Assembly (NCBI RefSeq): GCF_010685995.1
Contig: NZ_JAAGWK010000005.1
Span: 186,001 to 250,000 of the forward strand
Length of the DNA: 64,000 bases
Direction: 5' to 3'
DNA from: Goekera deserti
GTDB taxonomy: Bacteria > Actinomycetota > Actinomycetes > Mycobacteriales > Geodermatophilaceae
Position numbers and translations under genes: made by a program. The notes below the pieces were generated by a model. That model worked only from the letters and a program-made list of their open reading frames with translations, was not told the origin of the DNA and did no database searches. Positions 30,754-39,648 of this stretch are shown in pieces (within the stretch, counting starts at the first letter, position 1; each line of letters begins with the position of its first letter).

Positions 30754-31571
30754 AGCGGCACCTGCAGCGCCACCGAGTAGGCGATCGGCGCGACGGCGGC
30801 CAGCGGCAGCACGGCCTGCACGACCGGCAGCGCCCAGCCGCGCTGCGGTCGCTCGGCCACCACATAGGAGGCACCGACCGCCATCAGCGCGGTGACCACG
30901 CCGAGCACGGCGCCCGCGGTGCCGGCCGAGAGCTGCTCCTCCAGCCCGTCGGGCTGCTGCCGCAGCACCAGCACCCCGACCGCCGCGAGGACGGCGAGCA
31001 GCAGGCCGAGGAGCCCGCGGGGCACGCCGTCGGCCAGGGTGGGCCGGGGCAGCACGAGGTCGACCAGGTGCCCGGCGAGCAGTGCCGCCCCCGCGGCCAG
31101 CACCGCGGTGGTGACCGCGCGCGGCCCGTCGTCCACGCGGCCCAGGGTGAGCAGGAAGGATAGGGCGCAGACCGCGCAGACCAGCAGCACGACGCCGGCC
31201 AGCGAGGCGACCAGGTAGCGGCGCGGCGCCGGGCGGAGCATCTGGTGCACCACCATGACCAGGAACCCCGCGCCGAGGACGACGAGCAGCCCGTCCAGGC
31301 GCGGTTCCTCGGGCAGGACCATCAGCAGGTCGGCGCTGATCGCCGCGGCAGCGCCGATGCCGAGCGAGCCGACGAAGCCGCGGATGCCGGTGGCGGTCAC
31401 CCAGGCGGCGACCAGGAGCAGCTGGAGGGCCAGCACCGCGGCCAGCCGACCGGCGTCCCCGAACTGCTCGGGCGCCAGGGCGAGCAGCGCGACGGAGACC
31501 ACCACGACCCCGGCCGCGGGCAGGTGGTGCGCGCGTGCGGGGAGGTCGGTCTCCAGGGCGGCGTGGCTCAC
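30750..31571 (-). CDS. Polytopic membrane protein of unknown function
   Basis: Membrane protein of 273 residues with about eight hydrophobic segments, including LLALAPEQFG, LQLLLVAAWVTATGIRGFVGSLG and VLGVVTALMAVGASYVVAE. It has no recognised transporter motif. It is coupled to lmeA (GTGA overlap), which suggests an envelope-lipid role, and diverges from glnR. The start at 31571 is the first in-frame codon preceding MSHAALETDLPARAHHLPAA. Confidence 0.7.
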   Translation of the reverse strand: MSHAALETDLPARAHHLPAAGVVVVSVALLALAPEQFGDAGRLAAVLALQLLLVAAWVTATGIRGFVGSLGIGAAAAISADLLMVLPEEPRLDGLLVVLGAGFLVMVVHQMLRPAPRRYLVASLAGVVLLVCAVCALSFLLTLGRVDDGPRAVTTAVLAAGAALLAGHLVDLVLPRPTLADGVPRGLLGLLLAVLAAVGVLVLRQQPDGLEEQLSAGTAGAVLGVVTALMAVGASYVVAERPQRGWALPVVQAVLPLAAVAPIAYSVALQVPL

Positions 31572-31733
31572 CGGTCGATCGTCGCAGACCCCGACCCGGC
31601 GGACCGGGCGGCACGGAGGGCCGCGCCGTCGGCGCGCGCATCGTCACCCGAGCGTGATCACCGGACCGGCCTGTCGTCCGTTACCCTTGGCTCCCACCTC
31701 GACAGAGCTGTCGATGCCTCCTGAGGAGACGAC

Positions 31734-32495
31734 ATGCGACTCGTGCTCATGACCTCGGCCCGCCAGGCCACCACGGAGGTGCTGCCGGCCCTCGGGCTGC
31801 TGGCCCACCAGGTGCGCGTCGTGGCACCCGAGCTGTCCAGCCTGCTCGACGGTGACGCCGGGGACGTCGTCCTCGTGGACGCCCGGCACGACCTGATCTC
31901 CGCGCGCACGCTGTGCGCGCTGCTCTCCTCCACCGGCGTGGCCGCGTCGCTGGTCGCGGTGCTCGCCGAGGGCGGGCTGGTCGCGCTGTCGGCGGACTGG
32001 GGTGTGGACGACGTCGTCCTGGACACCGCCGGTCCGGCCGAGGTCGACGCCCGGCTGAAGTGGGCCACCGCCCGCCGGCTCGCCGCCGCCACGCCCACCG
32101 AGTCCGCCGACGGCGGGGTCACCAAGGCCGGTGAGCTGGTCATCGACGAGCACAGCTACTCGGCCAAGCTGCGCGGGCGCCCCCTCGACCTCACCTACAA
32201 GGAGTTCGAGCTGCTGAAGTACCTGGCGCAGCACCCGGGCCGGGTGTTCTCCCGCGCGCAGCTGCTGCAGGAGATCTGGGGCTACGACTACTTCGGTGGC
32301 ACCCGCACGGTCGACGTGCACGTCCGCCGGCTGCGGGCCAAGCTCGGCACCGAGCACGAGGCGCTGATCGGCACCGTGCGCAACGTGGGCTACAAGCTCG
32401 ACCAGCAGGTGGCGGACGCGACGGCCGCCGCCGGCGTGGCCACCGACGCCGCGGCCGGCACGGGGCGGGACACCGCGGACCAGGTCGTCTCCTGA
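31734..32495 (+). CDS. glnR: GlnR, OmpR-type orphan response regulator
   Basis: Global nitrogen regulator of 253 residues. The N-terminal receiver-like domain keeps the central Asp (LVDA, Asp49) but lacks the full acidic pocket of a phosphorylated receiver, as in other GlnR proteins. The C-terminal winged helix is classical OmpR ([47 protein letters not shown]). ATG 31734 has GAGGAG 6 nt upstream and TACCCT further up as a -10. Its stop overlaps the likely CTG start of mshD. GlnR followed by mshD matches Rv0818-Rv0819 (from memory). Confidence 0.9.
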   Translation: MRLVLMTSARQATTEVLPALGLLAHQVRVVAPELSSLLDGDAGDVVLVDARHDLISARTLCALLSSTGVAASLVAVLAEGGLVALSADWGVDDVVLDTAGPAEVDARLKWATARRLAAATPTESADGGVTKAGELVIDEHSYSAKLRGRPLDLTYKEFELLKYLAQHPGRVFSRAQLLQEIWGYDYFGGTRTVDVHVRRLRAKLGTEHEALIGTVRNVGYKLDQQVADATAAAGVATDAAAGTGRDTADQVVS

Positions 32496-33460
32496 GCCCT
32501 GGCCCCTCCCCGGCAGCCGCTCACGTCACCGACGTCGAGCGGCTGTCGGCCGTCGACGTGGCCGACGTGCTGGCGCTGCTGGACGTCGCCACCACCGTGG
32601 ACGGCGTCCGGCCGGTCTCCGAGGAGGGCGAGCTGCGGCTGCAGCACGGCGGCCCCCCGGGTAACCGCGACGTGCTGGCCCGGGACGACGCCGGGGTGCT
32701 GGTGGGCTACGCCCGGCTGGAGACCGGCGACGCCGGTGACGCGGTGGACGGCGCCGAGGCCGAGCTGGTCGTGCACCCCGGCGCCCGGCGCCGCGGCGTC
32801 GGCCGGGCGCTGCTCGCCCGGGTGGAGCAGCTCGCCGGCCCCGCGGCGCTGCGCGTGTGGGCGCACGGCCAGGTGCCCGGGTCGGGCGAGCTGGCGCGCA
32901 GCCACGGCTACCTGCGGGCCCGGGTGCTGCTGCAGATGCGCCGGCCGCTGGCCGGTGTCGACCCCGACCCGCAGCCGCGGCTGCCCGACGGCGTCACCGT
33001 GCGCACCTTCCGGCCCGGCGTGGACGAGGCCGCCTGGCTGACGGTGAACGCCCGGGCGTTCGCCACCCACCCGGAGCAGGGCCGCTGGACGCCTGCGGAC
33101 CTCGCGCTGCGGGAGGCCGAGCCGTGGTTCGACCCCGACGGCTTCTTCCTCGCCTGGCGCACGGAGCCGGACAGGGGCGAGCGGCTGCTCGGGTCGCACT
33201 GGACGAAGGTGCACGCCGCCGGCGACGCCGGCCCCGACCCGGTCGGCGAGGTGTACGTGCTCGGCATCGACCCCGACGCCCAGGGCATGCGGCTGGGCCG
33301 GGCGCTGACCGACGTGGGGCTGGCCCACCTGCGGGGCCTGGGCCTGGGCGAGGTGCTGCTCTACGTCGAGGAGGACAACGCCGTCGCGGTGTCGCTGTAC
33401 GAGCGCAGCGGCTTCACCCGGTACGCCGTCGACGTGAACTGGGTCCGACCACACGACTGA
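32492..33460 (+). CDS. mshD: Mycothiol synthase MshD, probable CTG start
   Basis: Tandem GNAT acetyltransferase that acetylates Cys-GlcN-Ins, the last step of mycothiol synthesis. The N-terminal GNAT half is [19 protein letters not shown] and the C-terminal half is [19 protein letters not shown], with LGSHWTKVH and [19 protein letters not shown] as family marks. The first canonical start (GTG 32558) would cut into sequence that aligns with MshD N-termini ([16 protein letters not shown]). CTG 32492 overlaps the glnR stop as CTGA, mirroring the ATGA/GTGA junctions elsewhere here, and gives 322 residues. Confidence 0.85.
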   Translation: MSPGPSPAAAHVTDVERLSAVDVADVLALLDVATTVDGVRPVSEEGELRLQHGGPPGNRDVLARDDAGVLVGYARLETGDAGDAVDGAEAELVVHPGARRRGVGRALLARVEQLAGPAALRVWAHGQVPGSGELARSHGYLRARVLLQMRRPLAGVDPDPQPRLPDGVTVRTFRPGVDEAAWLTVNARAFATHPEQGRWTPADLALREAEPWFDPDGFFLAWRTEPDRGERLLGSHWTKVHAAGDAGPDPVGEVYVLGIDPDAQGMRLGRALTDVGLAHLRGLGLGEVLLYVEEDNAVAVSLYERSGFTRYAVDVNWVRPHD

Positions 33461-33510
33461 CCTGTCCACAGGCACGACGTCGGGGCCTGCGCCGAGGGAG
33501 CCCGGCGCCC

Positions 33511-33516
33511 TACCGT
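33511..33516 (+). promoter_or_regulatory. Leaderless -10 element (TACCGT)
   Basis: TACCGT, CCCCCGG (7 nt), GTG 33524. No Shine-Dalgarno site. Confidence 0.55.
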
Positions 33517-33523
33517 CCCCCGG

Positions 33524-33955
33524 GTGATCTGGATCGGGTGGTCGGTGACCGTGGTGGCGGTGCTGGTGCACCAGCTGGCGTACGGCTGCTGGATCGAGGA
33601 GGTCCGCTCCGAGGACTGGTGGCAGTGGTGGTGGACGCACGAGCAGCCCGAGGCCGCCCCGGTGCTGGTCCGCTGGGTCGCCTCCTCGGCCCTGGGGGGC
33701 GCCTGCTGGCTGCTGACCTGGACGGTGGAGACCCGCGGTCAGGCGCTGGGCACCGTCGGTGTCCTGGTCGTGGCGGTGCTGTCGGCCTCGGCGCTGCAGC
33801 GGCGGCTCCTGGTGGCCCGGTGGGCCCCCGAGGAGCCGAGGGACCTCCGGTGGGAGCGGGGCCTGGCCCGGGTGCGCGACCGGCAGGCGGACCGTCCGGT
33901 GCCGGGGGTCAGCCCCGCACCGTCACGCCCGGACGCGGGGTGGCCGGCACCGTGA
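33524..33955 (+). CDS. Small membrane protein, Trp-rich
   Basis: Protein of 143 residues with three hydrophobic segments (MIWIGWSVTVVAVLVHQLAYG; VASSALGGACWLLTWTVE; ALGTVGVLVVAVLSASAL) and a basic cytosolic tail ending in Pro-rich sequence. A Trp-rich patch (DWWQWWWTHEQ) lies between the first two. I do not recognise the family. The last 47 nt overlap the 3' end of ppk2 tail to tail. Confidence 0.65.
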   Translation: MIWIGWSVTVVAVLVHQLAYGCWIEEVRSEDWWQWWWTHEQPEAAPVLVRWVASSALGGACWLLTWTVETRGQALGTVGVLVVAVLSASALQRRLLVARWAPEEPRDLRWERGLARVRDRQADRPVPGVSPAPSRPDAGWPAP

Positions 33956-34922
33956 CGTCGTCGTCGAGCACGTCGGCGGCGGAGACCACGATCTGCGGGT
34001 CCGGCGTGCCGACGACGTCCTCGTCCCGGTCGGTGTAGCAGAACCGGTTGAGCAGGTGCCGCATCGCCTCGAGCCGGGCGCGCTTCTTGTCGTTGCTCTT
34101 GATCACCGTCCACGGCGCGAAGTCGGTGTCGGTCGCGGCGAACATGACCTCCTTGGCCTCGGTGTAGGCGTCCCACTTGTCCAGCGAGGCCAGGTCGGTC
34201 GGGGACAGCTTCCACCGGCGCACCGGGTCGATCTGGCGCACGATGAACCGGGTGCGCTGCTCCGAGCGGGACACCGAGAACCAGAGCTTCACCAGGTGGA
34301 TGCCGCTGTGCACGAACATCCGCTCCAGCTCCGGGCACTGGCGCATGAACTCCAGGTAGTCCTCCTCGGAGGTGTAGCCCATCACCCGCTCCACGCCGGC
34401 GCGGTTGTACCAGGACCGGTCGAACAGCACGATCTCCCCGCCGGCGGGCAGGTGCTGCACGTAGCGCTGGAAGTACCACTGCCGCTGCTCGCGCTCGGAG
34501 GGCTTGTCCAGCGCGACGACGCGGGCCCCGCGCGGGTTGAGGTGCTCGGTGATCCGCTTGATCGTGCCGCCCTTGCCGGCCGCGTCCCGGCCCTCGAAGA
34601 GCACGACGATCTTCTGGTCGGTGTCCTTCACCCAGCTCTGCAGCTTCAGCAGCTCGATCTGCAGCTGCCGCTTCTCCCGCTCGTACTCCTTGCGCTGCAT
34701 CCGCTCGTCGTACGGGTAGTTCTCCCGCCAGGTGTCCACCAGGGCGCCCTCGGGGTCGACCAGGTCACGGTCGTCGTCCCAGTCGCCCTCGCCGTCGGTG
34801 TCGAGCAGCTCGTGCAGGCTCCAGCGGCTGAGGTCGATGCTCTCGGCCGGGTCGTCGGCGTCCATGGCGGCATCCAGGTCGGTCTGCGGGTCGGCGTCCG
34901 GGCGGCTCTGCACATCCGTCAT
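33909..34922 (-). CDS. ppk2: Polyphosphate kinase 2
   Basis: PPK2 of 337 residues, which moves phosphate between polyphosphate and nucleoside diphosphates. Walker A is GRDAAGKGGT at 111-120, followed by TEHLNPRGARVVALDKPS, the Walker B-type FDRSWYNRAGVERVMGY, and the lid region VSRSEQRTRFIVRQIDPVRRWKLS. The ~60-residue acidic N-terminal extension is longer than usual. ATG 34922 is preferred; ATG 34955 in frame would add 11 residues. The pst operon nearby (40.3 kb) serves related phosphate metabolism. Confidence 0.9.
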   Translation of the reverse strand: MTDVQSRPDADPQTDLDAAMDADDPAESIDLSRWSLHELLDTDGEGDWDDDRDLVDPEGALVDTWRENYPYDERMQRKEYEREKRQLQIELLKLQSWVKDTDQKIVVLFEGRDAAGKGGTIKRITEHLNPRGARVVALDKPSEREQRQWYFQRYVQHLPAGGEIVLFDRSWYNRAGVERVMGYTSEEDYLEFMRQCPELERMFVHSGIHLVKLWFSVSRSEQRTRFIVRQIDPVRRWKLSPTDLASLDKWDAYTEAKEVMFAATDTDFAPWTVIKSNDKKRARLEAMRHLLNRFCYTDRDEDVVGTPDPQIVVSAADVLDDDVTVPATPRPGVTVRG

Positions 34923-34965
34923 GGACAGGGTGTCCCCAGCCACCGGGCGTGTCATGCACCACACG

Positions 34966-36087
34966 TCAGCCGGTGCGAGCGTGCCTGGTGCAGACCCCGG
35001 CGAGGTGGTCCAGCAGCTCGTCGCCCACCCGGGCCCAGGTGCGGTGGGCCACCGAGGCCCGGGCCCGGCCGGCGGCCTCCCGCACGGTCGCCGGCGCGTC
35101 CCGCAGGCCGGCCACCAGCGCGGCCAGCTCGTGCGGGTCGTCGCCGGCCCACAGCCAGCCGTTCTCCCGGTGCCGCACCAGGTCCAGCGGGCCACCGGAC
35201 GCCGCGACGACGGCGGGCACCCCGGCCGCGAGCGCTTCCTGCACCGCTTGGCAGAACGTCTCGTCCGCACCCGGGTGCACGAGCAGGTCCAGGCTGGCCA
35301 CCAGCCGGCCGAGCTCGTCGCCGACGTGCTGGCCGACGAAGCGGGCAGCCGGCATCGCCCGCTCCAGCTGCCGCCGCTGCGGCCCGTCACCGATCACCAC
35401 CAGCCGCACCCCGGGCAGCCGGCTCAGCGGGGCCAGCAGGTGCACGCGCTTCTCCACGGCCAGCCGGCCGAGCACGCCGACCAGCAGCTCCCCGCCCGGG
35501 GCCAGCTCGCGGCGCAGCACCGGGTCCCGCCGGCGGGGGCAGAACTGCTCGAGGTCCACCCCGCGCGGCCACAGCGCCACCGGCCCGATCCCGTGCCGGC
35601 GCAGCAGGGTCGCCGACGCCGACGACGGCGCCAGCGTGAGGTCGGCGGCGGCGTGCAGCGCGCGCAGCCGGCGCCAGGCTGTCCCCGCTCCGCCCGGCAG
35701 CCGGTAGCGGGTGGCGAAGGCGGCCAGGTCGGTCTGGAACACGGCCACCGACGGGATGCCGAGCGCCCGCCCGGCCCGCGCAGCGGCACCACCGAGCACG
35801 GCCGGCGAGGCCAGGTGCAGCACGTCCGGGGCCAGCCGGCGCAGCACGTCGGTCAGCGCGGTGCCGGGGCGGGCCACCGACAGCTCCCGGTAGCCGGGCA
35901 TCCGCAGCGAGGGCACCCGGACGACCTCGATCTCCGCGCCGCACCGCGACTCGTAGCTGGCACCCGACGGGGCCACCACCACCGGGGCGTGCCCACGGAC
36001 GGCGAGGTGGTCGACGGCGCGCAGCACCGAGGTGACCACGCCGTTCACGGCGGGCACGAACGTCTCGGCCACCACCGCGACGCGCAT
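34966..36087 (-). CDS. GT4 glycosyltransferase (mannosyltransferase-like)
   Basis: GT-B glycosyltransferase of 373 residues. The N-terminal domain has RVAVVAETFVPAVNGVVTSVLRAVDHL, typical of the actinobacterial MgtA/PimB-like group that uses GDP-mannose in envelope glycolipid synthesis. The donor site has VGVLGRLAVEKRVHLL, VVIGDGPQRRQL, the GADETFCQAVQEALAAG acid motif and VAASGGPLDLV. The acceptor is unknown. ATG 36087 begins exactly at the first beta-strand. It precedes ppk2 by 43 nt and follows the degenerate acyltransferase on the same strand. Confidence 0.82.
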   Translation of the reverse strand: MRVAVVAETFVPAVNGVVTSVLRAVDHLAVRGHAPVVVAPSGASYESRCGAEIEVVRVPSLRMPGYRELSVARPGTALTDVLRRLAPDVLHLASPAVLGGAAARAGRALGIPSVAVFQTDLAAFATRYRLPGGAGTAWRRLRALHAAADLTLAPSSASATLLRRHGIGPVALWPRGVDLEQFCPRRRDPVLRRELAPGGELLVGVLGRLAVEKRVHLLAPLSRLPGVRLVVIGDGPQRRQLERAMPAARFVGQHVGDELGRLVASLDLLVHPGADETFCQAVQEALAAGVPAVVAASGGPLDLVRHRENGWLWAGDDPHELAALVAGLRDAPATVREAAGRARASVAHRTWARVGDELLDHLAGVCTRHARTG

Positions 36088-36173
36088 GCCGTCACCGACC
36101 AGGGCGTCCCGCCGCACGGTGTCGACCCCGGACCCGAGGGCGCCGGGCGGCAGCGCCCGGGACCCGAGCACGG

Positions 36174-37112
36174 TCACGTCGTCCGGACCCGGTCCTGCGA
36201 CGTCGCTGCCGCGACCGGCGCGTACACGGCGTCGACTGGCGGCACCGGCGGCAGCAGGTGCACCTCGATGACCAGCCCGCGGGTGCTCCCGGCCCCGGCG
36301 AGGTCGCGCCACGGGGAGCGTGCGGCCGGCTCACCGGACACGCCGGGCCCGCTCCCGCGGTAGCGCACCCGCACGGGGCAGACCGTGGCACCGGCCTCCA
36401 CCGCGGCGCGCAGCACCGCGGGGTGGCCCGGATCGGAGCCGGTCAGCGTCACCGACCGGCCCGCGGCGACCAGCTCGGCCACCCGATCGGCGAGCGAGGA
36501 CCCGTCCTCCGGCAGCACGGCTCCCGCCCGCCGGACGAGCGGGCCGACCAGCGGCGAGCGGGCGAGCTCCCCGGACGCGACGGGCACGGCGGGCAGCACC
36601 GTCAGCAGCGCCAGGTCGCCCAGCCAGCAGAGCGGACCGGTGAGCACCAGCAGGCCCGGGCCCCGGTCCGGGCCGGTGCGCGGCCAGGCGACCGGCGAGG
36701 CGTGCACCTCCACCCGCACGCCCAGTGCGGTCAGCGTTCGCGCGGCGGCGCAGGTGACCAGGCGCTGGCGGCCCCGGGGCCCGGTGAGCGGCACCCGCGC
36801 CGAGGAGGCGGCGACACCGGCCATCGTCCCCGCCACCCGGACGACGTCCCGGTAGCGCGCCGCCGGCCCGGCCGGGACGGCGGCGTGCCGCCCCGGGGTC
36901 CGGTGCCGGAGGGTGCGGCGCGACAGCTGTGCCGGCACCGGCGGCGACGGCTCGCCGAGCATCGGGTGGGTCAGCAGCGAGACGGCCGGGGACGGCATCG
37001 GCGGGTACGGCCCGGCGTCGGCGGACGGCAGCGGCGCCGCCGCGTGGGTGGGCGACGGTACGGCGGAGGGCACGGCAGTCGGGGGCACGGCGGTCTCGGG
37101 CATGGCGGTCAC
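36174..37112 (-). CDS. Degenerate PlsC-like acyltransferase homologue
   Basis: Protein of 312 residues. After ~70 Pro/Ala-rich residues and a VVRVAGTMAGVAASSARVPL segment, the remainder aligns with lysophospholipid acyltransferases: GLLVLTGPLCWLGDLALLTVL stands where NHxSxxD should be, VPVASGELARSPLVGPLVRRAGAVL matches the next strand and helix, and LTGSD stands in place of FPEG. The catalytic His and Asp are gone, so it is probably inactive as an acyltransferase. GTG 37112 has AGGTG 6 nt upstream, but that site lies inside an 18-nt hairpin. Confidence 0.6.
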   Translation of the reverse strand: MTAMPETAVPPTAVPSAVPSPTHAAAPLPSADAGPYPPMPSPAVSLLTHPMLGEPSPPVPAQLSRRTLRHRTPGRHAAVPAGPAARYRDVVRVAGTMAGVAASSARVPLTGPRGRQRLVTCAAARTLTALGVRVEVHASPVAWPRTGPDRGPGLLVLTGPLCWLGDLALLTVLPAVPVASGELARSPLVGPLVRRAGAVLPEDGSSLADRVAELVAAGRSVTLTGSDPGHPAVLRAAVEAGATVCPVRVRYRGSGPGVSGEPAARSPWRDLAGAGSTRGLVIEVHLLPPVPPVDAVYAPVAAATSQDRVRTT

Positions 37113-37414
37113 GTCGACACCTCGGGGTGTCGGGAGCCCCCTGCGGGCCCCGGACGCCTCGAGGATCGGCCGGGGAGGTGGCCCTGCGGTGTCCGCGGGG
37201 CGGCGGCGCCACGACGACTGGCCGACAGCGTCGGTGCCACGGCAGGCCGGCCTCGTGCGTCCCACCCGCCTCATGCCCTGGTCGCCGAGCCGACACCTGG
37301 AGTTGCCCGCGCAGGTGCTCTCCGTACACCCGGAGCGGGTCCCCTCGCAGGGAGCCGACAGGTGCACGCATCGCCATGTGCGCATGGGGCCCACCCAGGA
37401 CAGAGGAGCAGGAC
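37113..37414. other. 302-nt divergent intergenic region
   Basis: It holds the hairpin of 37115-37132 next to the acyltransferase homologue and GAGGAG at 37403-37408 for the PHP gene. I see no other clear promoter, repeat or ORF with support. Confidence 0.5.
37115..37132 (-). promoter_or_regulatory. RBS-occluding hairpin before the PlsC-like gene
   Basis: On the minus strand CGACACC pairs with GGTGTCG across CCGA, 2 nt before GTG 37112. The Shine-Dalgarno AGGTG is in the 3' arm. It may be an RNA switch or, as DNA, an operator dyad. Confidence 0.45.
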
Positions 37415-39115
37415 ATGGGTCACGGACACGACCACCCGCACGACCACGACCACACCGAGGTCGCGGGCAGCTGGCGGGACCCGGAGGCCGGCGACCGGCT
37501 CTCGGTGTCCCGTCGCCGCTTCCTCGCCGGTGCCGTCGCGGCCGGGGCAGCCGCGGGCCTGGGCAGCACGGTGGCCGGCCTCGGCCAGGGCGTCGCGGCC
37601 GCGGCGCCGAAGGGCAGGCCGACACCGGTGAACCCGTGGACGGGCACCAACCGGTTCCTCGCCGGTGACCACCACATCCACACCCAGTTCAGTCCGGACG
37701 CCCAGTACGAGGTGGAGACCCAGGTGTCCAAGGCCGCCGAGTACGGCCTGGACTGGATGGTCGTCACCGACCACGGCGGGACCGCGCACCAGAAGTACTC
37801 GATCGACCAGGTCACCCCCCGGATCGAGGCGTCCCGCGAGGCGCACCGCGACCTGCTGGTGTACCAGGGCCTGGAGTGGAACATCCCCGGCGCCGAGCAC
37901 GCGACGGTGTTCCTGCCGCCGGGCGCCAACAGCGTCGAGATCCTGCGCGCCTTCGAGGCCGGGTACGACGGATCGGTGCTGGCCGATCAGAAGAAGGTGG
38001 TGCGGTCCACCTCCGGCGACGGTGAGCCGTTCGCGTTGGAGGCACTGCGGTACCTCGACCAGCAGGTGCGGGGCGGGCGTGCCGAGATCGCGCTCATGTT
38101 CGCCAACCACCCGGCCCGTCGGGGCATCGACAGCCCGCACGAGATCCGCAACTGGCGCGATGCGGCCCCCGAGGTGGCGGTGGGCATGGAGGGCGCTCCC
38201 GGGCACCAGGCCGCCGGCATCCCGCTGGACATGCGCGGCCCCGGCAAGGCGCGCGGCTACTACGACTTCGCGCCCACCGAGGACAGCTTCCCGGGCTACG
38301 CCCCCTCGGCGACGGAGAACCCCTACCGCACCTACGGCGGCTTCGACTGGATGACCGCGAAGGTCGGCGGGCTGTGGGACTCCCTGCTCGCCGAGGGCCG
38401 GCCGTGGTGGGTCACCTCGACGTCGGACTCCCACCAGGTCTGGCTGGACACCCTGGAGCCCGGCGAGCAGCCCTACGCCACCACCGGCAGCCGGGGCACG
38501 CCGATCGACACCGGCGTGCAGCAGACGGGCTACGGCGACTTCTGGCCCGGGTACTACAGCTCCACGCTGGTGGCCGCTCAGCGGCGCACCTACGTCAGCG
38601 TGATGCGCGGGCTGCAGGCCGGCCAGGTCATCGCGGTGCACGGGCGGCTGATCGAGGGCATGGACGTCCGCGTGCGGGCGACCCGCGGGGACGGTGACGC
38701 CCGCGGGGTGACCCTGGGTGGGCGTACCCACGTGCAGCGCGGCGGTGACGTGCAGGTGGAGCTGACCATCGAGCTCGCGGCCGGTCCCAACGCCGCCGGG
38801 ATGGTGCCGAAGCTGGCCAAGGTCGACCTGATCAGCGGTCCGGTGACCGGGGCCGCGGCCGACCGGGACACCCTGTCCGCACCGCAGACCTCGGTGGTGG
38901 AGACCTTCGAGGTCCCGGCAGGCGCGCGCAAGCGGGTCCGGCTGGAGCACACGTTCCGCAACGTGCAGCAGTCCTTCTACCTGCGGGTGCGGGGCAGCGA
39001 CGGCAACCAGCTGGACAGCGCGGGCAACCCGCTGATCGACGTCGCCGGCGCCGAGGACCCCTTCGCGGACCTGTGGTTCTACGCCAACCCGGTGTTCGTC
39101 GACGTCCTCGGGTGA
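37415..39115 (+). CDS. Tat-exported PHP-domain phosphoesterase
   Basis: Protein of 566 residues. An unusual His-rich N-terminus (MGHGHDHPHDHDH) precedes a twin-arginine signal (SRRRFLAG, residues 32-39, then a hydrophobic stretch). The PHP metallo-phosphoesterase domain begins with GDHHIHTQFSPDA (His-x-His at 87-89) and continues with VVTDHGG, EWNIPGAEHATVF, FANHPARRG and STSDSHQVW, supplying the usual metal ligands. The last ~150 residues form a beta-rich domain. It should fold in the cytoplasm with metals and act outside the cell; the substrate is unknown. GAGGAG lies 6 nt before ATG 37415. Confidence 0.85.
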   Translation: MGHGHDHPHDHDHTEVAGSWRDPEAGDRLSVSRRRFLAGAVAAGAAAGLGSTVAGLGQGVAAAAPKGRPTPVNPWTGTNRFLAGDHHIHTQFSPDAQYEVETQVSKAAEYGLDWMVVTDHGGTAHQKYSIDQVTPRIEASREAHRDLLVYQGLEWNIPGAEHATVFLPPGANSVEILRAFEAGYDGSVLADQKKVVRSTSGDGEPFALEALRYLDQQVRGGRAEIALMFANHPARRGIDSPHEIRNWRDAAPEVAVGMEGAPGHQAAGIPLDMRGPGKARGYYDFAPTEDSFPGYAPSATENPYRTYGGFDWMTAKVGGLWDSLLAEGRPWWVTSTSDSHQVWLDTLEPGEQPYATTGSRGTPIDTGVQQTGYGDFWPGYYSSTLVAAQRRTYVSVMRGLQAGQVIAVHGRLIEGMDVRVRATRGDGDARGVTLGGRTHVQRGGDVQVELTIELAAGPNAAGMVPKLAKVDLISGPVTGAAADRDTLSAPQTSVVETFEVPAGARKRVRLEHTFRNVQQSFYLRVRGSDGNQLDSAGNPLIDVAGAEDPFADLWFYANPVFVDVLG

Positions 39116-39648
39116 GCGCGGTGTGGCAGGCCGTCGTCCTCGGCCGTGCGCTGTCGGACGACCACCTGACCGCCGCCCTGGACGGCGCGCTGGCCCCCCG
39201 GGGCCGGCGCGCCGTCGAGGTGCGGACCCACGTGGACCGGAGCTCGGCCGTCGCGCGCACGGTGGTCAGCTGGCGCACCGACGGGCACCCGGCCGACGAC
39301 GCGCGGGTGGCCACCGACCTGGACGGCGAGGTGCTAGGCCCGGCCGGGGACGGGCCACCGCCCCCGTGGCTGGACGGCAGCGGCGGGCGCTGCGTGCGGT
39401 TCCCCGGAGACGACGCGCTGAGCGGCGTGCACCCGGTCGCCGAGATCGTGGCGGTCACCGCCATCGACCGGGTGGACGCCGTCGGTGGCGGGCTGGACGG
39501 CGACTCGCCGGTGGACACCCTGGGTGGTTGGCTGCGTCCGACCGTCGTCGACGGGCAGCTGGTGCTTCTCGTCGAGCCGGCCGAGGCGGGCCGGTGGCGC
39601 CCGGTGGAGATCCGCGACCCGCACCAGTGCTGCGGCGGTGCCCATTGA
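39112..39648 (+). CDS. Unknown protein coupled to the PHP gene
   Basis: Soluble protein of 178 residues. GTG 39112 overlaps the PHP stop (GTGA). It contains SWRTDGHPADDARVATDLDGEVLG, RFPGDDALSGVHPVAEIVAVTAIDRVDA and a C-terminal DPHQCCGGAH, whose Cys pair and His could hold a metal. No signal peptide. I do not recognise the family. Coupled expression suggests that it works with the PHP protein or its metal supply. Confidence 0.6.
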   Translation: MSAVWQAVVLGRALSDDHLTAALDGALAPRGRRAVEVRTHVDRSSAVARTVVSWRTDGHPADDARVATDLDGEVLGPAGDGPPPPWLDGSGGRCVRFPGDDALSGVHPVAEIVAVTAIDRVDAVGGGLDGDSPVDTLGGWLRPTVVDGQLVLLVEPAEAGRWRPVEIRDPHQCCGGAH

